This document shows positions 16,660 through 25,543 of a stretch of DNA of 64,000 bases, piece by piece; the first letter of the stretch is position 1; each line of letters starts with the position of its first letter. The notes beneath the pieces were generated by a model. That model did not search any database, was not told the origin of the DNA, and saw nothing but the letters and a program-made list of their open reading frames with translations. The stretch is taken from positions 4,171,001 through 4,235,000 of the forward strand of contig NZ_JADBEC010000001.1 of assembly GCF_014873945.1 (NCBI RefSeq), given 5' to 3'. The DNA is from Rhizobium viscosum. GTDB taxonomy: Bacteria; Pseudomonadota; Alphaproteobacteria; Rhizobiales; Rhizobiaceae. The position numbers were made by a program, and so were the translations under genes.

Positions 16660-17445
16660 ATGTTTGTCTTCGCCAAGATTTTCTGGATCGTTTCCCAGCC
16701 GGTGACGATCTTCTTCCTCCTGATGGCGCTCAGCGTGCTTCTCATGTTCTTTTCCTTCCGGCGGCTCGCCATCGCGGCCGGGCTCCTGTCGCTGGTGCTC
16801 ATCTTTGTAAGCTTTTACACCACATCAGGTGCGCTGATCGTGCAGGAACTGGAGGATCGCTTTCCACGGCCGGCCGCACCTGCCGATGTCGCCTGCATTG
16901 TCCTGCTCGGCGGCGGGATCGCGACAAAAGTCGATGGCGTGCGCGGTGGCTACAACCTGGATGACGCGGCTGATCGCTATATCGAAACGGTGCGGCTGGC
17001 TGGCGTCTATCCCAATGCCATGATCGTCATGTCCGGCGGCGATGGCAGTCTCGGCGGCGGTCGCGTCAAGGAAGCGGATGTCATCCGCAGGATGTTCGAC
17101 GATTTCCATATCGACCCGGCCCGTGTCGAATATGACGGGGAGTCGCGCGATACTTATGAGAACGCCATCAATACAAGGGTGATCTTGCAGCGGCTGAACC
17201 TCGACCACTGCCTGCTCGTGACATCGGGTTTCCACATGCCGCGGGCGGTGGCAATCTTCCGCAATCTCGGCATGAACGTGACGCCCTGGGTCGCCGATTA
17301 CCGTACGACCGGAGAACAGGGCCTCACGCTCTCGGTCGGCCATCCGATTGACAATGCCGACCTTTTGACCACGGGCCTGCGGGAATGGATCGGCATCGTC
17401 GCCTATTATTTCGCTGGCCGCGTCTCGACCCTTTATCCGCAGTGA
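16660..17445 (+). CDS. ElyC/YdcF-like DUF218 membrane protein
   Basis: The product has about 261 residues from the ATG at 16660; a GTG at 16627 is an alternative. Two N-terminal membrane helices (IFWIVSQPVTIFFLLMALSV and LAIAAGLLSLVLIFVSFY) precede a DUF218 domain with the family motifs VLLGGG, MSGG, ESRDTYENA and TSGFHMPRA. E. coli ElyC is linked to envelope integrity and lipid-carrier use; by family this protein likely acts at the inner membrane in envelope biogenesis. It is a single-gene unit. Confidence 0.82.
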   Translation: MFVFAKIFWIVSQPVTIFFLLMALSVLLMFFSFRRLAIAAGLLSLVLIFVSFYTTSGALIVQELEDRFPRPAAPADVACIVLLGGGIATKVDGVRGGYNLDDAADRYIETVRLAGVYPNAMIVMSGGDGSLGGGRVKEADVIRRMFDDFHIDPARVEYDGESRDTYENAINTRVILQRLNLDHCLLVTSGFHMPRAVAIFRNLGMNVTPWVADYRTTGEQGLTLSVGHPIDNADLLTTGLREWIGIVAYYFAGRVSTLYPQ

Positions 17446-17489
17446 GGGCAGGCGGCTTGCGCCTCGTAAGTGCGTTGCAAAGGGCTGTT

Positions 17490-19418
17490 CTATGGCTGTC
17501 CGGGAGAGTTCGCCTTCTCCGCCTCGCATTCCGGCAGTCGCACAGGTTTGGCGAGTTTCGCCAGCGCTTCGGGCTTGGCGCAAACAGGGAAGCCGGCTAA
17601 CGGCATCGTCTCTATGAATCGACTGCGCTCTATGACGCTTAGGCCGGGTTCATTGATCATGCCCTCTACAGTCAGGTCCGGGTGTTGCTTGAGAGCTTCT
17701 TGAGCCGAGGCATTGGCCTCATCGGTTCGACCCAATGCCGCGAGGGAACTGCTGCGCACCACCCAGGTCCACTTCTGGTAGCTGTCAGGCGTCATGCGCT
17801 CCAGCATCTTCACCGCGTCCTCATACCGGCCCGCCATGAAATAGGCAGGCGAGAAGAAGTTGGACGTCCACATCGGATAGTTCGGGTCGAGCCGCATGAC
17901 TTGGTCGACCATTTGAGCGCCGCGTTCGGGTTCGCCGAAGCGTGCTGCATAGCCGGTATAGAAAGTCAGGATTTCGGACGAACCCGGAGCCAGGCGAAGG
18001 GCCGTGTCCAGCTCGGATTTGGCGCGGCCCATGTCGCCCTTGTTGGCAAGGCTCATTCCAAACACCGCATGTGCTTCAGCGTCGCTCGGATCAAGCTGTA
18101 CAGCGCGTTCGGCCACATCGTCAGCCGCCTTGCGGTTGCTCTCGGGATCGACACCAAACAAACTCAATATTTCATGAGCATGGTAAAGTTCTACCCAGGC
18201 CCGTGCCAGCCCCGGGTCCAGCTCGATGGCACGGTTGAGAAAGGTAATGGCGTCCTCCTCATCGGCTTTGGTGAGCTTTTCAATCTTCTCGGACCCGAGC
18301 AGATAATAATCATAGGCATTCAGGTTTTCAGGCCGTTTGCGCTTGGCCGCAGCCCGCCCGGCCGCCTGAATCAGTCCCACTCCGCCGCCGAGGCGGTTGG
18401 CGACCTGCTCGGCGATTTCGGTCTGAACGGCAAACACGTCCTCGGCGGGCCGGTCCCAGTTCTCAGACCAGAGATGATGGCCGGTTTTTGCATCGATCAA
18501 CTGTGCTGTTATCCGTACCCGGCCGCTCTGCCGTTGGATCGAGCCTTCCAGCACAAAGCCGACATGGAGCGCAGTTGCGACCTGTCGGGCATCCACCGGC
18601 TTGCCTTTGTAAACTTCCGTCGAATTGCGCGCCACCACCTCGAATTCGGGAAAGCGCGCGAGGTCGGTGATGATATCCTCCGTCAGGCCATCGGCCAGAC
18701 GCCCGCTGGCCTCGTCGCCGCCAAAATTGTCGAAGGGCAGGACCGCCACCGACGGCTTGCCGCTCAAAGGTTCGGGCTGCAAGAACCACCAGACCCCGCC
18801 GCCCGCCAGTGCAAGTGCCACGATCGCCGCCGCAGCCGTCCCGGCCCAATGCGGTATCATTCCGAGTAGCGGGCGACGCGCCCGTTTGCCGTGGAGCCTC
18901 AGCCGATACATCCGCACCGGACGGCTGATGTTCTTGACCTGCTGCTCGCCGGCGAAATCGAGCGGCCAGTCTAGTTTGCCCTGGAGGTGATCGTATGCCG
19001 TCCCCGACACCATCACGCCGCCAGGCTCCGCCAATTGTTCCAGCCGCGCGGCGACATTCACCCCATCCCCATAGAGATCGCCATCCACCAAGGCTACGTC
19101 GCCCAGATTGATCCCGACGCGGAATATGATGCGCTCAGGCTCCGGCAGGTCGGCGTTGCGCGCCGCTACGGCATTCTGAAACTCTGCGGCGCAGGCAACC
19201 GCATCGACCACGCTATCGAAGGCGACGAGCGCGCCGTCGCCCATCAGCTTGATAACGGTGCCATGGCGCTCAGATATGGCGGGATTGATCAGGTCGGCGC
19301 GGATGGCCTTCAGTCGCCTGATGGTGCCGGCCTCATCGGCCTCCATCGCCTTCGAGTAGCCTACCATATCCGCCGCCAGGATCGCGAGCAGCTTCCGGTC
19401 GAGTGCGGGGGTACTCAT
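17490..19418 (-). CDS. Membrane-spanning class III adenylate cyclase with TolB-like and TPR domains
   Basis: The product has 642 residues. The N-terminal cyclase domain (1-170) keeps both metal aspartates (ILAADMVGYS and LMGDGALVAF) and the GDGVNVAARLEQ motif with Asn/Arg. One transmembrane helix follows (GTAAAAIVALALAGGGVWWF, ~188-208), then a TolB-like domain (VAVLPFDNFGGDEAS) and TPR repeats (~360-600). The TolB-TPR part probably senses something in the periplasm or scaffolds partners. It is a close architectural relative of the soluble protein at 1711-3471. It is convergent with the ElyC-like gene. Confidence 0.88.
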   Translation of the reverse strand: MSTPALDRKLLAILAADMVGYSKAMEADEAGTIRRLKAIRADLINPAISERHGTVIKLMGDGALVAFDSVVDAVACAAEFQNAVAARNADLPEPERIIFRVGINLGDVALVDGDLYGDGVNVAARLEQLAEPGGVMVSGTAYDHLQGKLDWPLDFAGEQQVKNISRPVRMYRLRLHGKRARRPLLGMIPHWAGTAAAAIVALALAGGGVWWFLQPEPLSGKPSVAVLPFDNFGGDEASGRLADGLTEDIITDLARFPEFEVVARNSTEVYKGKPVDARQVATALHVGFVLEGSIQRQSGRVRITAQLIDAKTGHHLWSENWDRPAEDVFAVQTEIAEQVANRLGGGVGLIQAAGRAAAKRKRPENLNAYDYYLLGSEKIEKLTKADEEDAITFLNRAIELDPGLARAWVELYHAHEILSLFGVDPESNRKAADDVAERAVQLDPSDAEAHAVFGMSLANKGDMGRAKSELDTALRLAPGSSEILTFYTGYAARFGEPERGAQMVDQVMRLDPNYPMWTSNFFSPAYFMAGRYEDAVKMLERMTPDSYQKWTWVVRSSSLAALGRTDEANASAQEALKQHPDLTVEGMINEPGLSVIERSRFIETMPLAGFPVCAKPEALAKLAKPVRLPECEAEKANSPGQP

Positions 19419-19650
19419 CGTCGTTGCCTTGCATGAACATGCAACAGTGCTGGCAGTCTACACCCAGCGAAGCACCGCAACCAGCACACCACCAAAATGG
19501 TAAGTCTGCTTGTCGCCAAGCAGCCGCGAACTCGCTTCGGCCAGTGGATCTGCTGGCGAATTCCGCGCTTTTGCTCGCTTCGGAACATAGCTATATGCTT
19601 GCGCTGACATGGCAGGCATCTGGGCAGGCATAGGGCGCCAGGGAGTTCAC

Positions 19651-20442
19651 TTGAGAATATTGATCATCAGCCGCAAGGCGGAGGAGGTTCGGCGGAGCTT
19701 CCAGATCCGGCAGATGGCCGCGCTCGGCCTGTCCTTCGAGTTTCTCGACGCATTCGAAGCTGCCGATCTCACCGCCGAGGAATGCCAGACGGCTGCCAGC
19801 AACTGGCCGAGCCCGACGCGCCGGCAGGACATCGGCTGCTTCCTGTCCCACCGCAAGGCCTGGGAGACGGTTGTAGAGCATGGCGCGAAGATGCTCATCC
19901 TCGAAGACGATGCGGTGCTGTCGGACGATATTGCCGCCGTCCTCGCCAATATCGAAGCCCGCGAGGATGCCTGGAACAGCGTCTACGACCTCGAATTCGC
20001 CCCGCGGCGCCATATCCTCAACCGCAAGCGCGCATGGCAGGATGAGGCCGGCCGTTTTGGCGCGACCCGTGTCTATCAGAACCGCGTGGGGCTGGCAGGC
20101 TATGTCATCGGCCCCGAGGCGGCAAAACGCATGCTAGCCGAAACCACCACCTATTCGCTGATCGATGCGCATTTCTGGCACCGCTCCTGGCTCGCCGCCT
20201 ACCAGATCGAGCCGGCACCCGTCATCCAGCAGCGGTTTCTGGAGGATGAGGCCGAGAGCGCCGATTTCGTGCGCCCGGAAAAGGACCTGGTCTTCCTGCC
20301 GCTCAGCAAGGTGCGCAAGCAGTTGCGCCGGCTGGAGCTAGAGAGCATCAAGGCGAGAAACCTCATCGTCGGCCTGTTCGTGGGGCGGAAGCGGGATGTT
20401 CTCGTCGATCGCTCCAGGTTCAATGCGGGTGCGGTGAAATAG
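19651..20442 (+). CDS. Glycosyltransferase family 25 (LPS biosynthesis type)
   Basis: This 263-residue enzyme probably transfers a sugar to lipopolysaccharide or another surface glycan. Family features are visible: the N-terminal ISRKAEEVRR, IGCFLSHRKAWE and the acidic LEDDAVL metal/sugar-nucleotide motif. The start is taken as TTG at 19651 because AGGGAG sits just upstream and the product then begins LRILIISR as in relatives; an ATG at 19609 lacks a ribosome-binding site. It stands alone, with a family A repeat directly after it. Confidence 0.82.
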   Translation: MRILIISRKAEEVRRSFQIRQMAALGLSFEFLDAFEAADLTAEECQTAASNWPSPTRRQDIGCFLSHRKAWETVVEHGAKMLILEDDAVLSDDIAAVLANIEAREDAWNSVYDLEFAPRRHILNRKRAWQDEAGRFGATRVYQNRVGLAGYVIGPEAAKRMLAETTTYSLIDAHFWHRSWLAAYQIEPAPVIQQRFLEDEAESADFVRPEKDLVFLPLSKVRKQLRRLELESIKARNLIVGLFVGRKRDVLVDRSRFNAGAVK

Positions 20443-20492
20443 GTTTAGGTGGTTGGGTGAGGGTGCGGATATTTGGCGTGGTGCGGAGGGGT

Positions 20493-20667
20493 ACCCCCCT
20501 CTGTCCTGCCGGACATCTCCCCCACAGGTGGGGAGATCGATTCGTGGCGCTACCTCCGCGCATTTCTAACGTTGCGCCGTTTGCAACGCTAATTGTTTGG
20601 GGAAGCCAGCGCGCCCAGCCAATCTCCCCACCTGTGGGGGAGATGCCCGGCAGGGCAGAGGGGGGTG
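20493..20667. repeat. Family A intergenic element, copy 3
   Basis: This is a full-length element with both long inverted ends. The internal part is reversed relative to copies 1 and 2: ATTGTTTGGGGAAGCC reads on the plus strand here, instead of GTTTCCCCAAACAA. Confidence 0.9.
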
Positions 20668-20755
20668 TCCCACGGCATGCCGTCTCCAATCTTTACCATC
20701 GCCTTCTCTCAGATATCCCGCGAGGAGCGAGCGCCAACACCCTTCTGATCCACCG

Positions 20756-20784
20756 TTGACACACGCCCACCCATCCCGTATCTC
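20756..20784 (+). promoter_or_regulatory. Sigma70-type promoter
   Basis: TTGACA (20756-20761), a 17-bp spacer and TATCTC (20779-20784). It would start RNA near 20791, just before the structured leader of the MFS gene. Confidence 0.6.
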
Positions 20785-20790
20785 CCGTCT

Positions 20791-20869
20791 TACGCCAGTC
20801 CGCTGGCCGTAAGCGTTTGACGTCAAGCAACGCACTTATCGATCCTCGCCGGTCGGAGTGCGTTTTTTT
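20791..20869 (+). ncRNA. Structured leader or small RNA upstream of the MFS gene
   Basis: About 80 nt between a good promoter and an intrinsic terminator. Predicted elements by eye are a stem CTTACG-CCAG/CTGGCCGTAAG, a TTGACGTCAA palindrome, then the terminator hairpin. It may be a stand-alone small RNA or a transcription attenuator for the transporter gene 35 bp further on. It does not match a riboswitch class I can name. Confidence 0.4.
20829..20869 (+). terminator. Intrinsic terminator inside the MFS leader
   Basis: A perfect 8-bp stem AACGCACT/AGTGCGTT is followed directly by seven T residues. It lies 35 bp upstream of the MFS start codon, so it either ends a small RNA or attenuates the gene. 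Confidence 0.75.
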
Positions 20870-20904
20870 GTGCCCGTCGACGAGGGAACAGCCAGGAGGT
20901 TTTC

Positions 20905-22092
20905 ATGGCTTTCCGTCTTACCGGTGATCGCGAGCAGGCAAGGCTTTACCTGCTCACCGCGATCCTCTTCATCTCCTATCTCTGCGTTGCAATCGCGCTT
21001 CCGGTCGTGCCGGTCTTCGTGACAGGCGCGCTTGGTCTCGGCAATGGCTGGGCGGGCCTCGGCGTCGGCATTGCCTTTCTCGCCACCATCCTTACCCGCG
21101 GCTATGCCGGCGGGCTTGCCGATGGCAGGGGCGCCGAGCTTGCCGTGCAGCGTGGCCTCATCTTCTATGTGGCGGGCGCGCTGATTTCGCCCGCAGCCGG
21201 GCTTGCGCTGCAGGCTCCGGCTGCGGCCTTCGCCATTCTCGTAGCCGGGCGGCTTTCGATCGGGCTCGGCGAAGGCCTTGTTGCCGTCGGCGTCATTGCC
21301 TGGGGCATCGGGCTCGTCGGGCCGCAGCGTTCCGGCCGGGTGCTGGCGCTCATCGGCGCGGCGATCTACGGCGCTCTTGGGCTTGGCGGGCCTGTTGGAC
21401 TGCTGCTGCTCGATCATCTCGGCTTTGCCGGCACGATGGCCGTCAGCGCCGTACTGCCCTTGCTGGGGCTTGCCGCGATCCGCAGCGTGCCCGCCGTTGC
21501 CGCCCATCCGGGCAGGGAGCGCCCGCCGCTTGCCGCCGTCATTGGCCGCATCTGGGTGCATGGGTTGATCGTCTGCCTGCAGGGCATGGGCTTTGCGGCA
21601 ATCGGGTCCTTCTTCACGCTCTATTTCCGGGATCTTGGCTGGGATCATGCCGGCCTGGGGCTCACCGCCTTCGGCTGCGGCTTCGTGCTCGTGCGCCTCG
21701 TCTTCGGCCATCTGCCGGATCGCTATGGCGGGCTTTCGGTCGCCGTCGTGTCGCTGGCGGTCGAAGCCATCGGCCAGTTGCTGATCTGGAGTGCCGGCGA
21801 TCCGACCGTCGCCCTGATCGGTGCCTTCATGACTGGCCTCGGCTGCTCGATGATCTTTCCCGCCATGGGGCGTGAAGTCGTGCATCTCGTGGCACCGCAT
21901 CTGCGCGGCACGGCGCTTGGCGGCTTCTCGGCTTTTCAGGATCTGGCTTACGGGCTGACCGGGCCGCTGGCTGGCGTGCTGGCAGATCGGGCAGGCTATG
22001 GCAGCGTGTTTCTCGTCGGCGGGGCGACGGCGGTTTGCGGGTTTGTGATCGCTGTCGCGTTGAGGCGAGGGAAGGTGGTTGCTGCGGGGTGA
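20905..22092 (+). CDS. MFS transporter (YhhS/YfcJ-like)
   Basis: This 395-residue inner-membrane transporter has about 12 hydrophobic helices and the loop 2-3 signature (TRGYAGGLADGRGAE, a variant of GxLaDrxGrr) characteristic of the major facilitator superfamily. It most resembles the YhhS/YfcJ drug/sugar efflux branch; the substrate is unknown. A good AGGAGG precedes the ATG. It is transcribed from a promoter with an intervening terminator (20829-20869), so expression may be attenuated. Confidence 0.88.
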   Translation: MAFRLTGDREQARLYLLTAILFISYLCVAIALPVVPVFVTGALGLGNGWAGLGVGIAFLATILTRGYAGGLADGRGAELAVQRGLIFYVAGALISPAAGLALQAPAAAFAILVAGRLSIGLGEGLVAVGVIAWGIGLVGPQRSGRVLALIGAAIYGALGLGGPVGLLLLDHLGFAGTMAVSAVLPLLGLAAIRSVPAVAAHPGRERPPLAAVIGRIWVHGLIVCLQGMGFAAIGSFFTLYFRDLGWDHAGLGLTAFGCGFVLVRLVFGHLPDRYGGLSVAVVSLAVEAIGQLLIWSAGDPTVALIGAFMTGLGCSMIFPAMGREVVHLVAPHLRGTALGGFSAFQDLAYGLTGPLAGVLADRAGYGSVFLVGGATAVCGFVIAVALRRGKVVAAG

Positions 22093-22150
22093 TGCGCCGG
22101 ATTGGGGTGCATAGATAAGTGGGAGTGCCGTAGGCGCCCCTCCGTTCTGC

Positions 22151-22180
22151 CGGGTCGAGCCATGGGTCTCGACCCGTCCT
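22151..22180. repeat. Family C palindromic module
   Basis: GGGTCGAGCCATGGGTCTCG and following GACCCG form an inverted repeat. The same module occurs at 16365-16404 and 26849-26890. Confidence 0.7.
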
Positions 22181-22332
22181 GGCCGGTCCTCGATATCCCC
22201 CGGTTAAGCCAACGGGCAGTGGAGACGGCTCGTACCGATGCGCCCCTCTATCGCTCCTATCTCCATGGTTGTATAATTCCGCCAGCAAACGAGTATCGTG
22301 TATTCAAAGTCGTTACCCAAGGGGAGGATGCC

Positions 22333-22653
22333 TTGTCCAGATCATCGTTGTTTCTGTCGCTCGCGCTGGCTGTCGGCCTGTCGATCCCAACAATTTCCGT
22401 GCCGACGGAAGCAAGCGCGCAGGCCCAGATCTCCATCAGCGTCGGCACCAATCTCAACAGCGGCAGAGGGATTACCTGCAGTCAGGGCGAGAGGCTGCTC
22501 CGTAACCGCGGGTTCAGGGACGTCAGGCGGATCGACTGCCGTGGTCGCTTCTTCGTCTATCATGCCCGGAGAGGCAACAGCCGGTTCGAGATCTCCATAC
22601 GGCAGCGCGATGGCCGCGTTGTGGATATGCGCCGCATCAGTAGAAGGTGGTAG
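22333..22653 (+). CDS. Small secreted basic protein, unknown
   Basis: The product has 106 residues. The start is TTG at 22333 preceded by GGGGAGG, giving a clean signal peptide (SLFLSLALAVGLSIP, cleavage near ASAQA). The mature part is Arg-rich with two Cys (ITCSQGERLL and RIDCRGRFF), consistent with a disulfide in the periplasm. A TATAAT at 22272-22277 could be the -10. The family is not recognised; similar small secreted basic proteins occur widely in rhizobia. Confidence 0.65.
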   Translation: MSRSSLFLSLALAVGLSIPTISVPTEASAQAQISISVGTNLNSGRGITCSQGERLLRNRGFRDVRRIDCRGRFFVYHARRGNSRFEISIRQRDGRVVDMRRISRRW

Positions 22654-22818
22654 TGCAGGGAAGATGTGCCCTGAACGCCGCCGCCAGGGTTGGTGGCCTC
22701 TGCCGGCGAATTCCGCACTCGTCGATCTCCCTCCTTGAGGGCGAAGGACGGGCCGAGACCCTTGCCCTGTTCCGGCAACGACCCATCTCCCTGACGGTCA
22801 CAACCGGGAACATCATCC

Positions 22819-23373
22819 ATGCCAACACAGATCCTCTTCATCCAGGGCGCCGGCGAAACCACCCACGATGAGTGGGACAACAAGCTCGTCGACAGCCTCG
22901 CCCGCGAACTCGGCGAGGCCTATTCTATCCGCTATCCCCGCATGCCCGATGAAGCGGACCCGCATTATCAGGCCTGGAAAGCCGCTATTGGTACCGAGTT
23001 CCAGACGCTCGAAGACGGGGCCATCCTGATCGGCCATTCCTTCGGCGGCACGGTGCTTCTCCACGCGCTTGCAGAAGAATGGCCGGCATTCGAGCCCGGC
23101 GCCGTCATCCTCATCGCGCCGCCTTTCATGGGTGCCGGCGGATGGGAGAGCGATGAGATCGCCAGGCGCGACGACTTTTCCGAAAGCCTGCCGGAGGGGT
23201 TGCCCGTGCTCATCTATCACGGCAGCGAGGATGACACCGTGCCCTTTGCCCATATCGAGGCTTACGCCAGGGCAATCCCGGATGCCGTCCTCTGCTCGCT
23301 GCCGGGGCGCGATCACCAGCTCGACAATGATCTCGCCGACGTGGCCAAGGATATACGCTCGCTGGCCGTATAG
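22819..23373 (+). CDS. Alpha/beta hydrolase (RBBP9/YdeN-like)
   Basis: This 184-residue small serine hydrolase has the nucleophile elbow GHSFGG, an acid in GSEDDTVPF and the catalytic His in GRDHQLDND. The N-terminal ILFIQGAGE strand-loop is typical. It is cytoplasmic, with unknown substrate. The length is usual for the RBBP9/YdeN group. It stands alone between short rhizobial genes. Confidence 0.85.
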   Translation: MPTQILFIQGAGETTHDEWDNKLVDSLARELGEAYSIRYPRMPDEADPHYQAWKAAIGTEFQTLEDGAILIGHSFGGTVLLHALAEEWPAFEPGAVILIAPPFMGAGGWESDEIARRDDFSESLPEGLPVLIYHGSEDDTVPFAHIEAYARAIPDAVLCSLPGRDHQLDNDLADVAKDIRSLAV

Positions 23374-23415
23374 TCCCTCCGGCCCATTCCATCACTCAAC
23401 CATTGGCATCGCATC

Positions 23416-23450
23416 CTCCTGCATCGCTGAAATCTAAGCCGATGCAGGAG
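23416..23450 (+). promoter_or_regulatory. Hairpin that buries the ribosome-binding site of the next gene
   Basis: A perfect 11-bp stem CTCCTGCATCG/CGATGCAGGAG has a 13-nt loop. The 3' arm contains the AGGAG (23446-23450) that lies seven bases before the ATG at 23458. Folded, it would block translation, as RNA thermometers and other translational switches do. Confidence 0.6.
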
Positions 23451-23457
23451 TTGCCGC

Positions 23458-23655
23458 ATGATGTCTGACTATTCCGGAACGAGGGACGAAGCACCGGTGG
23501 CGGGGCAGGCGGCTCGCCGTCTCGTTGCCAGCGGCATGCTCCAGCCGCTTGGCGGCCTCCTGCTTGCCGCTGGCTTCGTGATCTCGCTCGCCGGCCGCCA
23601 TGAGGGTCAGCTGATCCGCGCCGAGAGGATCCATCAGGAGGCGATCGGCCGATGA
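23458..23655 (+). CDS. Small single-span membrane protein, unknown
   Basis: The product has 65 residues (a second ATG directly follows, at 23461). One hydrophobic helix (PLGGLLLAAGFVISLAG) lies near residues 30-46, with a charged C-terminus. Its Shine-Dalgarno sits in the 3' arm of a perfect hairpin, and its stop overlaps the next gene's start (ATGA), so the two form an operon. The family is not recognised. Confidence 0.6.
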   Translation: MMSDYSGTRDEAPVAGQAARRLVASGMLQPLGGLLLAAGFVISLAGRHEGQLIRAERIHQEAIGR

Positions 23656-23969
23656 ACGCCTTCAGTCTGCGGTTCGATTTCGACGAGCTCGTGATCTCTA
23701 TCCTCGGCCGGAACGATAACGGCCTGCTGCTGTACGGCTTCGCCGAACTTGTGGGCGATCATGAGGGGTTCAGCGTCGAGGCCATCCATCTTGCCGAGGG
23801 CACGGTACTGCGCCCGGCCGGCAATGCCGAATCCGGCAGGCCAGCACCCTTTGCCGACGAACTCTTCCGGCGTATCGCCGCCGTTATCGAGAATGATAAG
23901 ACGGTTCTCGGCCGCCACGCGGCAATGGAATGGGCCGAGCTGGTGGAGCATCACGGCGAGGCGGCCTGA
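23652..23969 (+). CDS. Hypothetical protein, 105 aa
   Basis: This acidic soluble protein is translationally coupled to the small membrane protein by an ATGA overlap. Sequence such as FDFDELVISILGRNDNGLLL and FADELFRRIAAVIENDKTV suggests a mixed alpha/beta fold. No motif is recognised. The tight overlap argues that both products act in the same process under the control of the upstream hairpin. Confidence 0.6.
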   Translation: MNAFSLRFDFDELVISILGRNDNGLLLYGFAELVGDHEGFSVEAIHLAEGTVLRPAGNAESGRPAPFADELFRRIAAVIENDKTVLGRHAAMEWAELVEHHGEAA

Positions 23970-24159
23970 GCGCCGTATTCTCGCGCACCGATGTGGAGAA
24001 CCGGCCTTGCCTTGGTCCGCTTTGGCGCTTTCCGGATCGTTGAAAAGTGTCGTCCGATATGGATCGTGATCGAAGATAGGAATAATTTCCTTGATTGTTG
24101 ACGATGATGGCGGGTACAACTTTATGATGACAGCGAGGTCCAGACAGGGAGATTTTTGC

Positions 24160-24447
24160 ATGCAGGCCTGCCCGCTCCCAGGGAGCGATGATACGGAGCT
24201 CGTCCTGCTCTGCGGCGAGTTGCACGAAGCGGCAAGACTTGCGGAACGGCGCCTGGATGCGATGCCCGATTATGCCGATACGGCGCAGGAGGCGGCCGCC
24301 ATCGAGGAGATTCTGCAGCCCGGAGAGGCGATCGCCGACCGGATGCTGCGTCTGCGGGCGGTGACATCCGAAGGCGTCGAGGCGCGGCTGCGTGCCGGGC
24401 TCTGGAAGCGGGGGGAGTATATCGGTGCCTATCGCGGTGGGCGTTAA
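24160..24447 (+). CDS. Small hypothetical helical protein, 95 aa
   Basis: The start at 24160 was chosen because AGGGAG lies about nine bases upstream; the frame is open 23 codons further 5'. The product is mostly alpha-helical and acidic (ELHEAARLAERRLDAM, EAAAIEEILQPGEAIADRM), with two Cys near the start. No known motif was seen. Confidence 0.5.
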   Translation: MQACPLPGSDDTELVLLCGELHEAARLAERRLDAMPDYADTAQEAAAIEEILQPGEAIADRMLRLRAVTSEGVEARLRAGLWKRGEYIGAYRGGR

Positions 24448-24550
24448 CAGGGGAGGGCGCTCCGCTATTATCAGGCAGATTCTGCCAATGAGAGCTTTCG
24501 GGCCTTTGCGGACTGCTCCGTTTCGTGCCGCCTATGCCCGAATTGAGAGC

Positions 24551-25444
24551 TCACGGCTCAATGAAGTCCATTCCTGCCAGCCGGGCAGCGACAGCCGCGT
24601 CCAGATTCGATTTATGGCAGTTCCGGTAGAAGGCCCGCGTCTCCTCGGGCATGCCAACAGGAAAAGTGACGAAGTCCTCAATCCTGCAGCCAGGCTGCTC
24701 GTTCAGGGCATCCTGGGCCAAAAGGCTCTCCGGCAATCGCGCGACCGCGTCCCTCAGATTTTCAAAATATGCGATGTTGCGCTCGACTATCGAAGGGTCG
24801 GCGGTTTGGCCATGTGCGAGAATGACGTAACGCGGCAGCAGGTCGCGGATTTTCCTGAGCGACAGGCAAAGGTTGCGAAGATCATCAGGCGATCGGCTCC
24901 AGACTTCCGGGATAGGGTGTTCGACTGCATCGACGGCCAGGCAGACCTGAAGCTCCGGTATCCAGACCGCAACATGGTCGGGCGTGTGTCCGGGCGTATG
25001 CAGCAGTTCCAGCGTCAGATCCCCTCCGTGCAGCGTCATGCTTTCGCCTGAGAAGCTGGCCGTCGGCATTACGATTTCAACGTCGCGGAAGCGTGATTCC
25101 TGTGATCTCTTTTCGGCAAGTGTTTGCTGGGCGGATGGATCGCGCAGTCTCTCGATCGCCTTGTCGTGAGCAATGATCGGCACATGAATGTCGATTGCCA
25201 GGTTGCCCCAGAAATGGTCCCAGTCCATGTGGGAATTGATCACGACAAGGGGACGATCGTGAATTCGGTCGGCAAGCAGTTCCATCGCACGCGCACAAAG
25301 GCTCGGCGTGGCCAGCGTGTCCACGAGGACGTTGAACCGCTCGGTGCGTACGAAGACGCAGTCGACCTCATCACCCGCCCGGACCACGACGATCCGCTCA
25401 TCGAGGCCAGGATAGGAGCTCAGTTCGACATCGATAGCCATCAT
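24551..25444 (-). CDS. MBL-fold metallohydrolase
   Basis: The product has 297 residues from the ATG at 25444 (AAGGGC upstream). The metallo-beta-lactamase fold is clear: NSHMDWDHFWGN, LHTPGHTPDH, LAVDAVEH and ILAHGQ. The first metal motif reads HxDxDH rather than the usual HxHxDH, a variant found in some MBL subfamilies and likely to change metal occupancy. The substrate is unknown. It is in the same orientation as the downstream-facing SDR gene but probably a separate unit (99-bp gap). Confidence 0.8.
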   Translation of the reverse strand: MMAIDVELSSYPGLDERIVVVRAGDEVDCVFVRTERFNVLVDTLATPSLCARAMELLADRIHDRPLVVINSHMDWDHFWGNLAIDIHVPIIAHDKAIERLRDPSAQQTLAEKRSQESRFRDVEIVMPTASFSGESMTLHGGDLTLELLHTPGHTPDHVAVWIPELQVCLAVDAVEHPIPEVWSRSPDDLRNLCLSLRKIRDLLPRYVILAHGQTADPSIVERNIAYFENLRDAVARLPESLLAQDALNEQPGCRIEDFVTFPVGMPEETRAFYRNCHKSNLDAAVAARLAGMDFIEP

Positions 25445-25543
25445 AATGCCCTTGAACTTACCAACTCGGGAGAAGCGTCTCACGGCCCCGCCGATAGTAT
25501 CAATGACCGCAATTGACGCAAACCGATATCCGGCCCTCCAGCG

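Noticed and set aside
20836..21900. 354-codon frame opposite the MFS gene
   Set aside because: Antisense shadow of a membrane-protein gene; extremely polar and compositionally odd.
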